A stretch of DNA of 64,000 nt from Halomonas shengliensis (GTDB lineage: Bacteria > Pseudomonadota > Gammaproteobacteria > Pseudomonadales > Halomonadaceae), in NCBI RefSeq assembly GCF_900104135.1, contig NZ_FNIV01000004.1:157658-221657 (forward strand), given 5' to 3'. Under the pieces are notes generated by a model. It ran no database searches and was not told the origin of the DNA. It worked only from the letters and a program-made list of their open reading frames with translations. The position numbers and the translations under genes are program-made. Of the stretch, positions 32,936-43,234 are shown one piece after another; position 1 is the stretch's first letter, and each line of letters opens with the position of its first letter.

Positions 32936-33850
32936 ATGTCGCGAGTCACCCTGGCGCAGTGGCAGATGCTGGCGGCGGTGGTCGATCATGGCGGTTTCGC
33001 CCGTGCCGCCGAGGCCATCCACAAGAGCCCCTCCACCCTCAATCACGCGGTGCACAAGCTCGAGGAGCAGCTGGGGGTGCGGGTGCTCGAGCCCGCGGGG
33101 CGCCAGGTGCGCCTGACCGAGGCGGGCGAGATGCTGCTGCGTCGCGCGCGTCAGCTGATCGAGAGTGCCGAGGCGCTGGAGGATGTCGCCGGCAGCCTGG
33201 CCGAGGGGCTGGAGGCCGAGGTGGTGCTGGCGGTGGACCAGGTGTTCCCGTCGGATGCCCTGGCGCGGGCATTGGCCACCTTCTCGGCGGCCTTCCCCCA
33301 TGTGCGCGTCCAGCTCCACGAGACGGTGCTCAACGGTGGCATCGAGATGCTCTACGACGGCAGCGCCGACCTGGTGATCTCCGGCCTTGCCGCCCAGGGT
33401 TTCCTCGGCGAACCGCTGGTGACGGTGCGCTTCGTCGCCGTGGCCCACCCCGATCACCCGCTGCATGCCCTGGGCAGGACCCTGGACCTGCGCGACCTGG
33501 TGCAGCATCGCCAGCTGGTGGTGCGCGACTCGGCCCAGCGCCAGTCACTCGACTCTGGCTGGCTCAAGGCGGAGCAGCGCTGGACCGTGAGCCACCTGGA
33601 GACCTCCATCGACATGGTCAAGCGCGGCCTGGGCTTCGCCTGGCTGCCGGAGACCCGCCTCGGCGAGGCGCTCGAGGCCGGGCGGCTCGCGCCGCTGCCC
33701 CTCGCCGCCGGCGGTATCCGCGAGATCCCCGTGCAGCTGATCCATCGCGACCGGGACCGCGCCGGGCCCGCCACCCGGGCCATGGCCGAGGCCCTGGCCA
33801 CGGAGGCGATGCGTTGCCTCGACGAGGCGCCATTCGAAGGCATCGAATAG
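32936..33850 (+). CDS. LysR-type transcriptional regulator
   Basis: The 304-residue protein has the helix-turn-helix WQMLAAVVDHGGFARAAEAIHKSPSTLNHAVHKL in its first 45 residues and a ligand-binding domain after about residue 90. The ATG at 32936 follows GAGGAG; the frame is open 27 codons further up, but that part is not LysR-like. It is divergent from pirin and lies 93 bp upstream of the glutathionyl-hydroquinone reductase gene, so either could be its target. No clear T-N11-A box stood out in the gap. Confidence 0.9.
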   Translation: MSRVTLAQWQMLAAVVDHGGFARAAEAIHKSPSTLNHAVHKLEEQLGVRVLEPAGRQVRLTEAGEMLLRRARQLIESAEALEDVAGSLAEGLEAEVVLAVDQVFPSDALARALATFSAAFPHVRVQLHETVLNGGIEMLYDGSADLVISGLAAQGFLGEPLVTVRFVAVAHPDHPLHALGRTLDLRDLVQHRQLVVRDSAQRQSLDSGWLKAEQRWTVSHLETSIDMVKRGLGFAWLPETRLGEALEAGRLAPLPLAAGGIREIPVQLIHRDRDRAGPATRAMAEALATEAMRCLDEAPFEGIE

Positions 33851-33943
33851 AAGCGCCCATTATCTGCGCTGATGCGTCGACGGTTTCGCCTTATCCTTGA
33901 GCCAACCTTCAATGACGGGGAGGCGACTCCCGAGGAGTACGAC

Positions 33944-34957
33944 ATGGGCCTTCTGATCGACGGCGTCTGGCATGACCAGTGGTACGACACCGACAAGCAC
34001 GGCGGCGAGTTCGTCCGCGAATCCGCCAAGCTGCGCGACTGGGTCACCCGCGACGGCGCGCCCGGTCCCGATGGCCAGCCGGGCCTGCCGGCCGAGGCAG
34101 GGCGCTACCACCTCTATGTCTCCCTGGCCTGTCCCTGGGCACACCGGGTGATGATCCTGCGCAAGCTTAAGGGGCTGGAGTCGCTGATCGGCCTCTCCCA
34201 CGTCAGCCCGTTGATGCTCGACCAGGGTTGGACCTACCACGAGGACGAGGGCTCCAGCGGCGATCCGGTCAACGGCGTGACCTACCACCGCGAGCTCTAC
34301 ACCCTCACCGACCCGCACTACACCGGCCGGGTCACGGTGCCGGCGCTGTGGGACCGGCGGGAGGGTCGCATCGTCAACAACGAGTCCGCCGAGCTCCTGC
34401 GCATGCTCAATGGGGCCTTCGATGGCCTCACCGGCAACCGCCTGGACTTCTATCCCGAGGACCTGCGCGCGACCATCGATGCGGTCAATGCTGACGTCTA
34501 CGACCACATCAACAACGGCGTCTACAAGTCGGGCTTCGCCACCGACCAGCGGGTTTACGAGAAGCATGTGGTGGCGCTGTTCGAGGCCCTTGACCGCATG
34601 GAGGCGCGCCTGGCCGAGCACCGCTACCTGGCCGGCGAGTGGCTCACCGAGGCGGATATCCGGCTCTTCACCACCCTGGTGCGCTTCGACGCCGTCTACC
34701 ACGGCCACTTCAAGTGCAACCTGCGCCGCATCGAGGACTACCCCAACCTCTCGAACTATCTGCGCGAGCTCTACCAGTGGCCGGGCGTGAAGGAGACCGT
34801 GGACTTCGACCACATCAAGCGCCACTACTACTACAGCCACGACACCATCAACCCCACCCGTATCGTGCCCCACGGCCCGCTGCTGGAGCTGGAACGCCCC
34901 CACGACCGCGAGCACCTGCCGGGGCAGGGTATCCGCGAGAAGGGGGGAGGCTGGTAG
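33944..34957 (+). CDS. Glutathionyl-hydroquinone reductase (Xi-class glutathione transferase)
   Basis: The 337-residue protein has the catalytic cysteine in LACPWAHR (Cys63), the thioredoxin-like cis-proline region (VPALWD), and the helical domain with [12 protein letters not shown] typical of YqjG/ECM4 enzymes. It reduces glutathionyl-hydroquinones to hydroquinones with glutathione. The ATG at 33944 follows GAGGAG. With pirin and LysR next to it the locus may deal with quinones or aromatic compounds; this is inference. Confidence 0.95.
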   Translation: MGLLIDGVWHDQWYDTDKHGGEFVRESAKLRDWVTRDGAPGPDGQPGLPAEAGRYHLYVSLACPWAHRVMILRKLKGLESLIGLSHVSPLMLDQGWTYHEDEGSSGDPVNGVTYHRELYTLTDPHYTGRVTVPALWDRREGRIVNNESAELLRMLNGAFDGLTGNRLDFYPEDLRATIDAVNADVYDHINNGVYKSGFATDQRVYEKHVVALFEALDRMEARLAEHRYLAGEWLTEADIRLFTTLVRFDAVYHGHFKCNLRRIEDYPNLSNYLRELYQWPGVKETVDFDHIKRHYYYSHDTINPTRIVPHGPLLELERPHDREHLPGQGIREKGGGW

Positions 34958-34991
34958 AATGCGCCCAACTTCCCGACCCGATACGAGAGCC

Positions 34992-35867
34992 ATGACCGAC
35001 CAGATCCAGCGCTTCCTGTTCGACAACACCAATGTGCGCGGCGAGCTCGTCAGCCTGGAGCAGGCCTATGCCGAGGTGCTCGACCGCCACGACTACCCGG
35101 CGCCGGTCAACCGGCTGCTGGGCGAGCTGGTCGCCGCGGTGGCGCTGCTCACCGATACCGTCAAGCTCGAGGGCACCCTGAGCCTGGAGGTGCGCGGCAG
35201 CGGCCCCCTGTCGCTGCTGATGGCCGAGTCCAACCCCGGCGGTGAGCTGCGCGCCATCGCGCGCCTCGCCGAGGACGCCGAGATGCCCTCCGAGGATGCC
35301 GGCTTCCGCGAGCTGCTCGGCGACGGTCAGATCATGATCACCCTGGATCCCCGCGAGGGGCATCGTTACCAAGGTATCGTCGCCCTCGACCAGGAGAGCC
35401 TGGCGGGCTGCCTGGCCGCCTACTTCGCCCAGTCCGAGCAGCTGCCCACCCGGCTGTGGCTGGCCGCCGATGGCCGGCGTGCCGGCGGCCTGCTGCTCCA
35501 GCGCATGCCCGACGAGTCGCAGAACCAGGACGTGGACGCCTGGGAGCGCACCCTGCACCTGGCCGAGACCGTCAAGGCCGAGGAGCTCACCGGCCTGGCC
35601 CCCGAGGAGCTGCTGCACCGCCTCTATCATGAGGAGACGGTGCGGGTCTTCGCGCCCAAGCCGCTGCGCTTCGGCTGCACCTGCTCCCGGGAACGCATCG
35701 CCGGCGCCCTGGTGACCCTGGGCGCCGAGGAGCTGCGCGACGTGGTGGCGGAGCAGGGGGGCATCGAGACCCAGTGCCACTTCTGCCATACCCGCTACGC
35801 CTTCAGCGCCGAGGAGGTCGAGGCGCTGCTCGCCGAGTCCAGCACGCCGCCGCCCACCCTGCACTGA
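34992..35867 (+). CDS. hslO: Redox-regulated chaperone Hsp33
   Basis: The 291-residue protein has the Hsp33 core ([20 protein letters not shown]) and the C-terminal redox switch with the CTC and CHFC zinc ligands (near residues 234-236 and 263-266). Oxidation releases zinc and activates the holdase. The ATG at 34992 gives the conserved start ([10 protein letters not shown]). It lies 34 bp after the hydroquinone reductase gene and before pckA, the same neighbour as in E. coli. Confidence 0.96.
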   Translation: MTDQIQRFLFDNTNVRGELVSLEQAYAEVLDRHDYPAPVNRLLGELVAAVALLTDTVKLEGTLSLEVRGSGPLSLLMAESNPGGELRAIARLAEDAEMPSEDAGFRELLGDGQIMITLDPREGHRYQGIVALDQESLAGCLAAYFAQSEQLPTRLWLAADGRRAGGLLLQRMPDESQNQDVDAWERTLHLAETVKAEELTGLAPEELLHRLYHEETVRVFAPKPLRFGCTCSRERIAGALVTLGAEELRDVVAEQGGIETQCHFCHTRYAFSAEEVEALLAESSTPPPTLH

Positions 35868-35908
35868 GGTCGGGCGCGAAGGCAGCGTGCCCGTCGCCTG
35901 CCATGCCG

Positions 35909-35948
35909 TCGCCGCCGATATTGCGCTGCACAAGAATATCGGCGGCGA
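35909..35948 (+). other. Perfect 14-bp inverted repeat between hslO and pckA
   Basis: TCGCCGCCGATATT (35909-35922) pairs perfectly with 35935-35948 around a 12-base loop. It overlaps the next hairpin by five bases, so only one can form at a time. It could be the hslO terminator or part of the pckA leader. Confidence 0.6.
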
Positions 35949-35987
35949 AATCCTTTCATGTTGTAGAAAAACTACATGAATTTCGCC
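35944..35987 (+). other. Second, overlapping hairpin between hslO and pckA
   Basis: GGCGAAA (35944-35950) pairs with TTTCGCC (35981-35987). Inside it TTCA/TGAA and TGTAG/CTACA extend the stem around an AAAAA loop, with two small bulges. It shares bases 35944-35948 with the preceding hairpin. Confidence 0.5.
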
Positions 35988-36161
35988 TAAAAGGGGCGTT
36001 TCCCACCCCGGCCCTTTTTGCCATAATGGCGCCGCTTTCAGAGGTGACCACCCACAGAAGACGGCCCACCGTCCGCCCGGTCGCTATCCCTCCCCGGCTT
36101 TTCCGCGTCTTCGGCGACGCCAGGCACACGAGAGAATCGGCCCTCCGGCCCAGGAATCAAC

Positions 36162-37715
36162 ATGACCACACCCCAAGCTTCTCACGCCCACGTCAATCTC
36201 AGCAGCGCCGAACTGATCGAGCGGGCGGTGACCCGCGGCGAAGGCCGCCTGTCCGCCAACGGTGCCCTGGTGGTGAGCACCGGCGTGCGCACCGGCCGCT
36301 CGCCCAAGGATCGTTACATCGTCGACGAGCCGTCCACCAGCGCCAAGATCGACTGGGGCAGCGTCAACCGTCCCTTCGACGCCGAGAAGTTCGACGCCCT
36401 CTGGGCGCGGGTCGAGGACTACCTGCTGGGCAAGGAGCATTTTGTCTCCGAGCTGCACGTGGGCAGCGACCCGGTCCATTACCTGCCGGTGCGGGTGGCC
36501 ACCGAGACCGCCTGGCAGAACCTCTTCGGCCGTACCATGTTCGTGCGTCCCGAGGCCTTCAACCCCTCCACCAAGGAGGAGTGGACCATCCTCAACGCCG
36601 CCGACTTCGAGTGTGACCCGGCCCGCGACGGCACCAACTCCGACGGCACCGTGATCATCAACTTCGCCCAGAAGAAGGTGCTGATCGCCGGCATGCGCTA
36701 CGCCGGCGAGATGAAGAAGGCGATGTTCTCGGTACAGAACTTCCTGCTGCCCGAGTCCGACGTGCTGCCGATGCACTGCTCCGCCAACGTCGGTGAGGAT
36801 GGCGAGACCTGCCTGTTCTTCGGCCTCTCCGGCACCGGCAAGACCACCCTCTCCGCCGACCCCGGTCGCTACCTGATCGGCGACGACGAGCACGGCTGGG
36901 GCCCGGGCACCGTGTTCAACATGGAGGGGGGCTGCTACGCCAAGTGCATCGACCTCTCCGAGAAGAACGAGCCGGTGATCTGGAACGCCATCAAGTTCGG
37001 CACCGTGCTGGAGAACGTGGTCCTCGATGACCGCCGCGAGCCGGACTACGCCGATGACAGCCTGACCCAGAACTCCCGCGCCGCCTATCCGCTGGAGCAC
37101 GTCGAGAAGCGCGTGCCGGAGAATCGCGCCGGCGAGCCCAGCGCCATCGTCTTCCTGACCTGCGACATGAGCGGCGTGCTGCCGCCGGTCTCGGTGCTCA
37201 CCGAGGAGGCCGCGGCCTACCACTTCCTCTCCGGCTACACCGCCAAGGTGGGCTCCACCGAGATGGGCTCCTCCGAGGGGCTGGCCGCCACCTTCTCCAC
37301 CTGCTTCGGCGCCCCCTTCTTCCCGCGCCCGGCCCGCGAGTACGCCGACCTGCTGATCCGGCGCGTGGTCGAGAAGGATGCCCAGGTCTACCTGGTCAAC
37401 ACCGGCTGGACCGGCGGCGCCTACGGCGAGGGCGGGGCGCGCTTCTCCATCCCCACCACCCGCGCCATCATCAGCGCCATCCAGTCCGGGGTGCTGCGCG
37501 ACGTCGAGACCAAGCGCATCGACGGCCTCAACCTCGACGTGCCCACCGCGGTGCCGGGCGTCGACTCCAGCCTGCTCGACCCGCGCGAGACCTGGGAGGA
37601 CAAGGACGCCTACGACCGCCAGCGCCAGGAGCTGGCCGCCAAGTTCGTCGACAACTTCAAGAAGTTCGACGGCGTCAGCGAGGCGATCGTCCAGGCGGGG
37701 CCCAGCCTGACCTGA
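36162..37715 (+). CDS. pckA: Phosphoenolpyruvate carboxykinase (ATP)
   Basis: The 517-residue enzyme has the kinase-1a P-loop GLSGTGKTT (residues 221-229), the metal-binding region [10 protein letters not shown], and [12 protein letters not shown] near the N-terminus. It converts oxaloacetate and ATP to PEP, CO2 and ADP for gluconeogenesis. The ATG follows AGGA. The 294-bp upstream gap holds two overlapping hairpins and a plausible -10 box (CATAAT near 36023), so expression is probably controlled in the leader or promoter. Confidence 0.97.
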   Translation: MTTPQASHAHVNLSSAELIERAVTRGEGRLSANGALVVSTGVRTGRSPKDRYIVDEPSTSAKIDWGSVNRPFDAEKFDALWARVEDYLLGKEHFVSELHVGSDPVHYLPVRVATETAWQNLFGRTMFVRPEAFNPSTKEEWTILNAADFECDPARDGTNSDGTVIINFAQKKVLIAGMRYAGEMKKAMFSVQNFLLPESDVLPMHCSANVGEDGETCLFFGLSGTGKTTLSADPGRYLIGDDEHGWGPGTVFNMEGGCYAKCIDLSEKNEPVIWNAIKFGTVLENVVLDDRREPDYADDSLTQNSRAAYPLEHVEKRVPENRAGEPSAIVFLTCDMSGVLPPVSVLTEEAAAYHFLSGYTAKVGSTEMGSSEGLAATFSTCFGAPFFPRPAREYADLLIRRVVEKDAQVYLVNTGWTGGAYGEGGARFSIPTTRAIISAIQSGVLRDVETKRIDGLNLDVPTAVPGVDSSLLDPRETWEDKDAYDRQRQELAAKFVDNFKKFDGVSEAIVQAGPSLT

Positions 37716-37754
37716 GGACTGGCATGGCGAACCCCCGGGCATGACCGGGGTCTG

Positions 37755-37785
37755 AACGGGGGAGCGGCATCGCCGCTTCCCCGTT
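37755..37785 (+). terminator. Intrinsic terminator after pckA
   Basis: AACGGGGGAGCGGC (37755-37768) pairs with 37772-37785 with one mismatch pair and a three-base loop, followed by CTGCTGTCT. Confidence 0.75.
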
Positions 37786-37816
37786 CTGCTGTCTGCCCCC
37801 CTGACGGAGAGAGACC

Positions 37817-38314
37817 ATGCAACGACGCCACTTCCTCGGCCTGGCCGGTGTCGGCGTATCCACGCTGCTGCTCCCGGGCCTGGCCACCGCTCGCCCCAAG
37901 CCCGACCTGACGCGTGCCCCGGGGCTCGAGCCCCTCGAGCTCAGCGAGGCCGAATGGCGCGAGCGCCTGACGCCCGAGCGGTTCGAGATCCTGCGCGAGG
38001 CGGGCACCGAGCCGGCCTTCTCCAGCCCCCTGGACAAGGAGACCCGCGAGGGCGAGTACCGCTGCGCCGGCTGCGACCTGGTGCTGTTCACGAGCGCCAT
38101 GAAGTACGACTCCGGCACCGGCTGGCCGAGCTTCTTCGAGCACGTCGAGGGTCACCTGCTGACCAGCGTCGACTTCTTCCTGGTCATCCCGCGCACCGAG
38201 TACCACTGCGCCCGCTGCGGCGGCCACCAGGGCCATGTCTTCGACGATGGCCCCGAGCCTACCGGCCTGCGCTGGTGCAACAACGGCCTGGCGCTGACCT
38301 TCGTGCCCGCCTGA
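37817..38314 (+). CDS. msrB: Peptide-methionine (R)-S-oxide reductase, exported MsrB
   Basis: The 165-residue protein starts with MQRRHFLGLAGVGVSTLLL, a twin-arginine-like signal, followed by an MsrB domain. The two zinc-binding CxxC pairs (CAGC and CARC) and the catalytic cysteine segment RWCNNG are present. It repairs oxidised methionine with R configuration, here probably in the periplasm. Folding with zinc before Tat export would make sense. A resolving cysteine is not obvious. It is preceded by a GAGAGAG ribosome site. Confidence 0.9.
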   Translation: MQRRHFLGLAGVGVSTLLLPGLATARPKPDLTRAPGLEPLELSEAEWRERLTPERFEILREAGTEPAFSSPLDKETREGEYRCAGCDLVLFTSAMKYDSGTGWPSFFEHVEGHLLTSVDFFLVIPRTEYHCARCGGHQGHVFDDGPEPTGLRWCNNGLALTFVPA

Positions 38315-38400
38315 CCGACGCGCCGGCGTCAAGCCTGCCGCGGGCACGGCGGCTGTGATACCTTGTCGCGATTCGTTCTCGAGATCAGCGAAGGGGTTAC

Positions 38401-40779
38401 ATGGACGCCACCAACCGCATCATCACGCGCCTCGCCGAGGAGCTCGCCGTACGCCCGCCGCAGGTCAAGGCCACGGTGGAACTGCTCGACGGCGGGGCGA
38501 CCGTGCCCTTCATCGCCCGCTACCGCAAGGAGGTGACCGGCGGGCTCGATGACACCCAGCTGCGTCAGCTCCATGAACGCCTGGGCTACCTGCGCGAGCT
38601 GGAGGAGCGCCGCGTGGCGGTGCTGGCCGCCATCGACGAGCAGGGCAAGCTCACCGACGAGCTGGCCGGTCTGATCCAGGCCGCCGATACCAAGCAGCGC
38701 CTGGAGGACCTCTACCTCCCCTACAAGAAGAAGCGTCGCACCAAGGCCCAGATCGCCCGGGAGGCGGGGCTCGAGCCGCTGGCCGAGGCGCTGCTGGCCG
38801 ACCCCACCCTGGACCCGGAGGCCGAGGCGGCCAGCTATCTTCGACCCGCAGAAGGTGACATCCCCGCGGTGGAGGACGCCAAGGCGGCGCTGGACGGCGC
38901 CCGCCAGATCCTGATGGAGCGCTTCGCCGAGGACGCCGAGCTGGTCGGCCGCCTGCGCGAGCGGCTGTGGCAGGAGGGAGAGCTCAGTGCCCGGCTGATC
39001 CCCGGCAAGGAGCGCGAGGGGGCCAAGTTCTCCGACTACTTCGAGCACGACGAGGCGCTGTCGAAGGCACCCTCCCACCGAGCCCTGGCCATGTTCCGTG
39101 GCCGCAACGAGGGCGTGCTGACCCTGGCCATCCGCCTGCCCGGTGAGGAGGAGGCACCGATCCACCCTTGCCAGGTGGCCATCGCCCGCCACTTCAACAT
39201 CCGCGACGAGGGGCGTGCCGCCGACAAGTGGCTGCGCGACGTGGTGCGCTGGACCTGGCGGGTCAAGCTCTACACCCACCTGGAGACCGAGCTTCTGGGC
39301 CGCCTGCGCGAGCGCGCCGAGCAGGAGGCGATCGAGGTCTTCGCCGCCAACCTCAAGGACCTGCTGCTGGCCGCCCCGGCGGGGCAGAAGGCGACGCTTG
39401 CCATCGACCCGGGCCTGCGCACCGGCTGCAAGGTGGCGGTGGTGGACGCCACCGGCCAGTTCCTGGCCCATACCACCATCTACCCCCATGCACCCCGCAA
39501 CGCCTGGGACGCCTCCCTGGCCGAGCTGGCCAGGCTGGTGGAGGCGCACGACGTGGCGCTGGTCGCCGTGGGCAACGGCACGGCGAGCCGCGAGACCGAC
39601 CGCCTGGCCGGCGACCTGGTGAAAGCCTTTTCCACAAGGACTGGGGCCGGCAAGCGTGCGCTCTCCAAGGTGATGGTCAGCGAGGCGGGGGCCTCGGTCT
39701 ACTCCGCCTCCGAGTACGCCGCCCGGGAACTGCCCGACCTCGACGTCACCATCCGTGGCGCCGTCTCCATCGCTCGGCGCCTGCAGGACCCGCTCGCCGA
39801 GCTGGTCAAGATCGAGCCCAAGTCCATTGGCGTGGGCCAGTACCAGCACGATGTCTCCCAGGTGCAGCTGTCGCGAAGCCTCGAGGCGGTGATCGAGGAT
39901 TGCGTCAACGCCGTGGGGGTGGACCTCAACACCGCGTCAAGCGCCTTGCTCTCCCGGGTCGCGGGCCTCTCGCCGGCGCTGGCCGACGCCATCGTCGCCC
40001 GGCGCAATGCCGAGGGTGCCTTCGCCAGCCGCAAGCAGCTGCTCGACGTCAGCCGCCTGGGGCCCAAGACCTTCGAGCAGTGCGCGGGCTTCCTGCGCAT
40101 CATGAACGGCAACAACCCGCTGGACGCCAGCGCCGTGCACCCCGAGGCCTACCCGCTGGTGGAGCGCATCGCCGAGAAGAGCGGCCGCCCGCTATCCAGC
40201 CTGATCGGCGACAGCGCCACCCTCAGATCCCTCAAGCCCGCCGACTTCGCCGACGAGCGCTTCGGTGTGCCCACGGTCACCGACATCCTCGCCGAGCTGG
40301 ACAAGCCCGGCCGTGACCCGCGGCCCGAGTTCAAGGCCGCCGAGTTCCGCGAGGGGGTCGAGACCCTCAAGGACCTGGAGCCCGGCATGGTGCTGGAGGG
40401 CAGCGTCACCAACGTCACCCACTTCGGCGCCTTCGTGGACATCGGCGTCCACCAGGACGGCCTGGTGCATATCTCGGCGCTCTCCGACCGCTTCGTCGAG
40501 GACCCGCGCTCGGTGGTCAAGGCCGGCGATATCGTCAAGGTGAAGGTGATGAGCGTCGATCTGGAGCGTGCGCGCATCGGCCTCTCCATGCGCCTCGACG
40601 ACCAGCCGGGGGAGGAGGGCGACAAGCCCCGCCGCCGTCGTGAAGGGGATGGCGGCGAGCGTCAGGCCCGCGGCGGCAAGCCGGCGCGCCGGGGCGGTGG
40701 GCGCGGCAACGACGCCGGCCAGGGCGGGCAGATGGGCGCCCTGGGGGCGGCCCTGCTCAAGGCCAAGCAGAAACGCTGA
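38401..40779 (+). CDS. tex: Tex-family transcription accessory / RNA-binding protein
   Basis: The 792-residue protein shows the Tex order: N-terminal helical domain, YqgF-like RNase H fold ([17 protein letters not shown]), helix-hairpin-helix segment ([19 protein letters not shown]) and a C-terminal S1 domain ([21 protein letters not shown]). A basic, glycine-rich tail follows. It binds nucleic acid and affects transcription and virulence gene expression in several species; the mechanism is unsettled. Start ATG is preceded by AAGGGG. Confidence 0.97.
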   Translation: MDATNRIITRLAEELAVRPPQVKATVELLDGGATVPFIARYRKEVTGGLDDTQLRQLHERLGYLRELEERRVAVLAAIDEQGKLTDELAGLIQAADTKQRLEDLYLPYKKKRRTKAQIAREAGLEPLAEALLADPTLDPEAEAASYLRPAEGDIPAVEDAKAALDGARQILMERFAEDAELVGRLRERLWQEGELSARLIPGKEREGAKFSDYFEHDEALSKAPSHRALAMFRGRNEGVLTLAIRLPGEEEAPIHPCQVAIARHFNIRDEGRAADKWLRDVVRWTWRVKLYTHLETELLGRLRERAEQEAIEVFAANLKDLLLAAPAGQKATLAIDPGLRTGCKVAVVDATGQFLAHTTIYPHAPRNAWDASLAELARLVEAHDVALVAVGNGTASRETDRLAGDLVKAFSTRTGAGKRALSKVMVSEAGASVYSASEYAARELPDLDVTIRGAVSIARRLQDPLAELVKIEPKSIGVGQYQHDVSQVQLSRSLEAVIEDCVNAVGVDLNTASSALLSRVAGLSPALADAIVARRNAEGAFASRKQLLDVSRLGPKTFEQCAGFLRIMNGNNPLDASAVHPEAYPLVERIAEKSGRPLSSLIGDSATLRSLKPADFADERFGVPTVTDILAELDKPGRDPRPEFKAAEFREGVETLKDLEPGMVLEGSVTNVTHFGAFVDIGVHQDGLVHISALSDRFVEDPRSVVKAGDIVKVKVMSVDLERARIGLSMRLDDQPGEEGDKPRRRREGDGGERQARGGKPARRGGGRGNDAGQGGQMGALGAALLKAKQKR

Positions 40780-40820
40780 GGCCGAAGCCGGTGCCGGGGC
40801 ACTTTCGTTGCAAGACCCAA

Positions 40821-40920
40821 GGGGCGCTGGGGACGAGTCGAAGAGGAGGTCCTACGCCATGGATGGCGTCGGTAGCGCCCAGGGAGGGGTTCACAGCGCC
40901 TCATAGGAGGCTTGTCCCCA
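40821..40920 (+). repeat. 100-bp imperfect palindromic repeat, copy A
   Basis: This element aligns over its length with copy B (44119-44235) and with the reverse complement of copy C (54007-54105). The outer arms GGGGACGAG and CTTGTCCCC pair with one G-T, and the core is ACGCCA-TGGA-TGGCGT. It lies in the 315-bp gap between tex and gshA. The rest of that gap holds a short palindrome (TAGCCGGCTA, 40963-40972) and the hairpin at 41015-41037. Confidence 0.85.
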
Positions 40921-41014
40921 GAGTCGCCCCGGGCTGTAAATAGGTCCGCTCTCATTGGTTAATAGCCGGCTAAACTTTGCATCCGGCCCGGCAGCCACCA
41001 TAATCAGCCCTTTC

Positions 41015-41037
41015 ACGGGCGCCGCCAGGGCGCCCGT
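41015..41037 (+). other. Hairpin just upstream of the gshA frame
   Basis: ACGGGCGCC (41015-41023) pairs perfectly with GGCGCCCGT (41029-41037). It ends three bases before an ATG at 41041 and leaves no room for a ribosome site there, which argues for the TTG start at 41095. Confidence 0.6.
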
Positions 41038-41094
41038 CCCATGACCAGCGAGGCGCGCCGCCTCGGCGCCGTTACCACCAGCAGGGGTGTCATC

Positions 41095-42705
41095 TTGTCC
41101 GACTCATTCGCTACCCTCATCGAGCGCCTGGCCGGCCCCGCCCGCCGGGGGGAGTTCAGCCGGCTGCGGCGCGGCCTTGAGAAGGAGGGGCTGCGCGTCG
41201 ACCGTGACGGTCGCGTGGCCCAGACGCCGCACCCCCGGGCGCTGGGCTCCAAGCTGACCCACCCGCATATCACCACCGACTACTCCGAGGCGCTGCTGGA
41301 GTACATCACCCCGGTCACCTGCCGGCCCGCCGACGCCCTGGAATTCCTCGGCGACCTGCACCGCTTCAGCTATCGCCTGCTGGGCGACGAGCTGATCTGG
41401 CCGGCCAGCATGCCGGCACGCCTCGACGGCAACGACAGCATCCCCATCGCCGACTATGGCCCCTCCAACGTGGGTACCATGAAGCGGGTCTATCGGCAGG
41501 GGCTGGACGTGCGCTACGGGCGCATCATGCAGGCGATCGCCGGGGTGCACTACAACGTCTCGCTGCCCGACGACCTGTGGACGCTGCTGCGCGGGATCGA
41601 CGGCGCCGAGGCTACGCCGCTCGATGACTACCGCTCCGCCCGCTACTTCGGCCTGATCCGCAACTTCCGCCGCCACAGCTGGCTGCTGCTCTACCTGTTC
41701 GGCGCCTCGCCGGCCATCGACCGCAGCTTCCTGCCCGACGGCGAGATTCCCGACAAGCTCGAGCCCCACGGCGAGCAGACCCTGGTCTCGCGCTACGCCA
41801 CCAGCCTGCGCATGTCGGATCTCGGCTACCAGAACAAGGTGCAGGAGCAGCTCAAGATCTGCTTCAACTCGCTCTCCAACTACGTGAATACCCTGCGTCA
41901 CGCCATCTCCACGCCCTGGCCCGCCTACGAGGCGCTGGGCGTGCGCGAGGGCGAGGAGTGGCGCCAGCTCAACGCCAACATCCTGCAGATCGAGAACGAG
42001 TACTACAGCGACATCCGCCCCAAGCGGGTGGCGCGCCACGACGAGACCCCCAGCCAGGCGCTGGAGGCCCGCGGGGTGGAGTACATCGAGGTGCGCTGCC
42101 TCGACCTCGACCCCCTCGCCACCCTGGGCGTGGACGAGGCCCAGATCCGCTTCCTCGACACCTTCGTGATGTGGTGCCTGCTGGCCGAGAGTCCCTGGAT
42201 CCCCGATGCGGAGTGCGACACCCTGGACGACAACCGCCGCCGGGTGGTGGAGCGCGGCCGCGACCCGGCGCTGCGCCTGTGCCGCCATGGCGAGCCGGTG
42301 AGCGTGGCGGAGTGGGGCGAGGAGATCCTCGGCGAGATGGCCCGGGTGGCCGAGCTGCTCGACGCCCTGGAGGAGGGCAGCCCCCATGCCGAGGCGGTGG
42401 CCGCCATGGCGCCGCGCCTGGCCGATCCCTCGCTCACCCCCTCCGGCCGGCTGCTGGCGCGCCTGGAGGAAACCGGCGAGGAGTTCAGCGAGGCGATGCT
42501 GGCGATCGCCCGGGAGCAGGCCGCGCGGCTGCGCGAGGAGCCCCTCGACCCGGCCCGCGCCGCCCTCTTCGACGAGCTGGTGGGTACCTCCCACGACCAG
42601 CAGGCGCAGATCGAGGCCGGTGACCGGGTTCCCTTCGCCGACTTCCTGGCCGACTACTTCGCCCGGGCCCGCGAGACGCGCATCGCCGACGGGGTGAGCC
42701 GATGA
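41095..42705 (+). CDS. gshA: Glutamate-cysteine ligase
   Basis: The protein of 536 residues is a gammaproteobacterial GshA. Conserved features are [49 protein letters not shown] and [15 protein letters not shown]. It makes gamma-glutamylcysteine, the first step to glutathione. The start is taken as TTG at 41095, with AGGGG seven bases upstream; the in-frame ATG at 41041 would add 18 residues but follows a hairpin with no ribosome site. The stop overlaps the dsbB start by four bases. Confidence 0.93.
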   Translation: MSDSFATLIERLAGPARRGEFSRLRRGLEKEGLRVDRDGRVAQTPHPRALGSKLTHPHITTDYSEALLEYITPVTCRPADALEFLGDLHRFSYRLLGDELIWPASMPARLDGNDSIPIADYGPSNVGTMKRVYRQGLDVRYGRIMQAIAGVHYNVSLPDDLWTLLRGIDGAEATPLDDYRSARYFGLIRNFRRHSWLLLYLFGASPAIDRSFLPDGEIPDKLEPHGEQTLVSRYATSLRMSDLGYQNKVQEQLKICFNSLSNYVNTLRHAISTPWPAYEALGVREGEEWRQLNANILQIENEYYSDIRPKRVARHDETPSQALEARGVEYIEVRCLDLDPLATLGVDEAQIRFLDTFVMWCLLAESPWIPDAECDTLDDNRRRVVERGRDPALRLCRHGEPVSVAEWGEEILGEMARVAELLDALEEGSPHAEAVAAMAPRLADPSLTPSGRLLARLEETGEEFSEAMLAIAREQAARLREEPLDPARAALFDELVGTSHDQQAQIEAGDRVPFADFLADYFARARETRIADGVSR

Positions 42706-43214
42706 GCGCCCTGGCCCGCCTCTCCGTGCGCCAGTGGAGCCTCGCCGGGCTCGCCTTCTGCGTGCTGATGATGGCCGTGGCCCTGGGCCTCGAGCATCTC
42801 GTCGGCCTCGAGCCCTGCCCGCTGTGCATCTTCCAGCGGGTGGCGGTGATCGCGGCCGGCGTGGTGTTCGCCGTGGCGGCGATCCACAACCCCGCCGGTC
42901 GCCTCGGCGCGACCCTCTATGGCCTGCTGGGCCTGGCCGCGGTGGGCGGCGGCATCGGCGTGGCGGGCCGCCACCTCTGGCTGCAGTCGCTGCCCGCCGA
43001 CGAGGTCCCCAGCTGCGGCCCCGGCCTCGACTACATGCTGGAGGTCCTGCCGCTGCAGCAGGTGGTGGACATGGTGCTCTCCGGCTCCGGCGAGTGTGCC
43101 GAGATCGACTTCCTGTTCCTCGGTCTCTCGCTGCCGGGCTGGACCCTGGTGGGCTTCCTGGTGCTGGCTCTGGCGCCGCTGGGCCTGCTGCTCTCGGCCT
43201 TCCGCGAGCGCTGA
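42702..43214 (+). CDS. dsbB: Disulfide bond formation protein B
   Basis: The 170-residue inner-membrane protein has four predicted helices. The first periplasmic cysteine pair is CPLC (Cys39, Cys42), and the second is Cys105 and Cys132, as in DsbB. It reoxidises DsbA and passes electrons to quinone. The start overlaps the gshA stop (ATGA), coupling a cytosolic glutathione enzyme with a periplasmic thiol oxidase. Confidence 0.95.
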   Translation: MSALARLSVRQWSLAGLAFCVLMMAVALGLEHLVGLEPCPLCIFQRVAVIAAGVVFAVAAIHNPAGRLGATLYGLLGLAAVGGGIGVAGRHLWLQSLPADEVPSCGPGLDYMLEVLPLQQVVDMVLSGSGECAEIDFLFLGLSLPGWTLVGFLVLALAPLGLLLSAFRER

Positions 43215-43234
43215 TCAGGACGGGGCGACTGGCC

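Noticed and set aside
36084..37742. 552-codon open frame opposite pckA
   Set aside because: Same shadow pattern; it covers the whole of pckA and shows no family motif.
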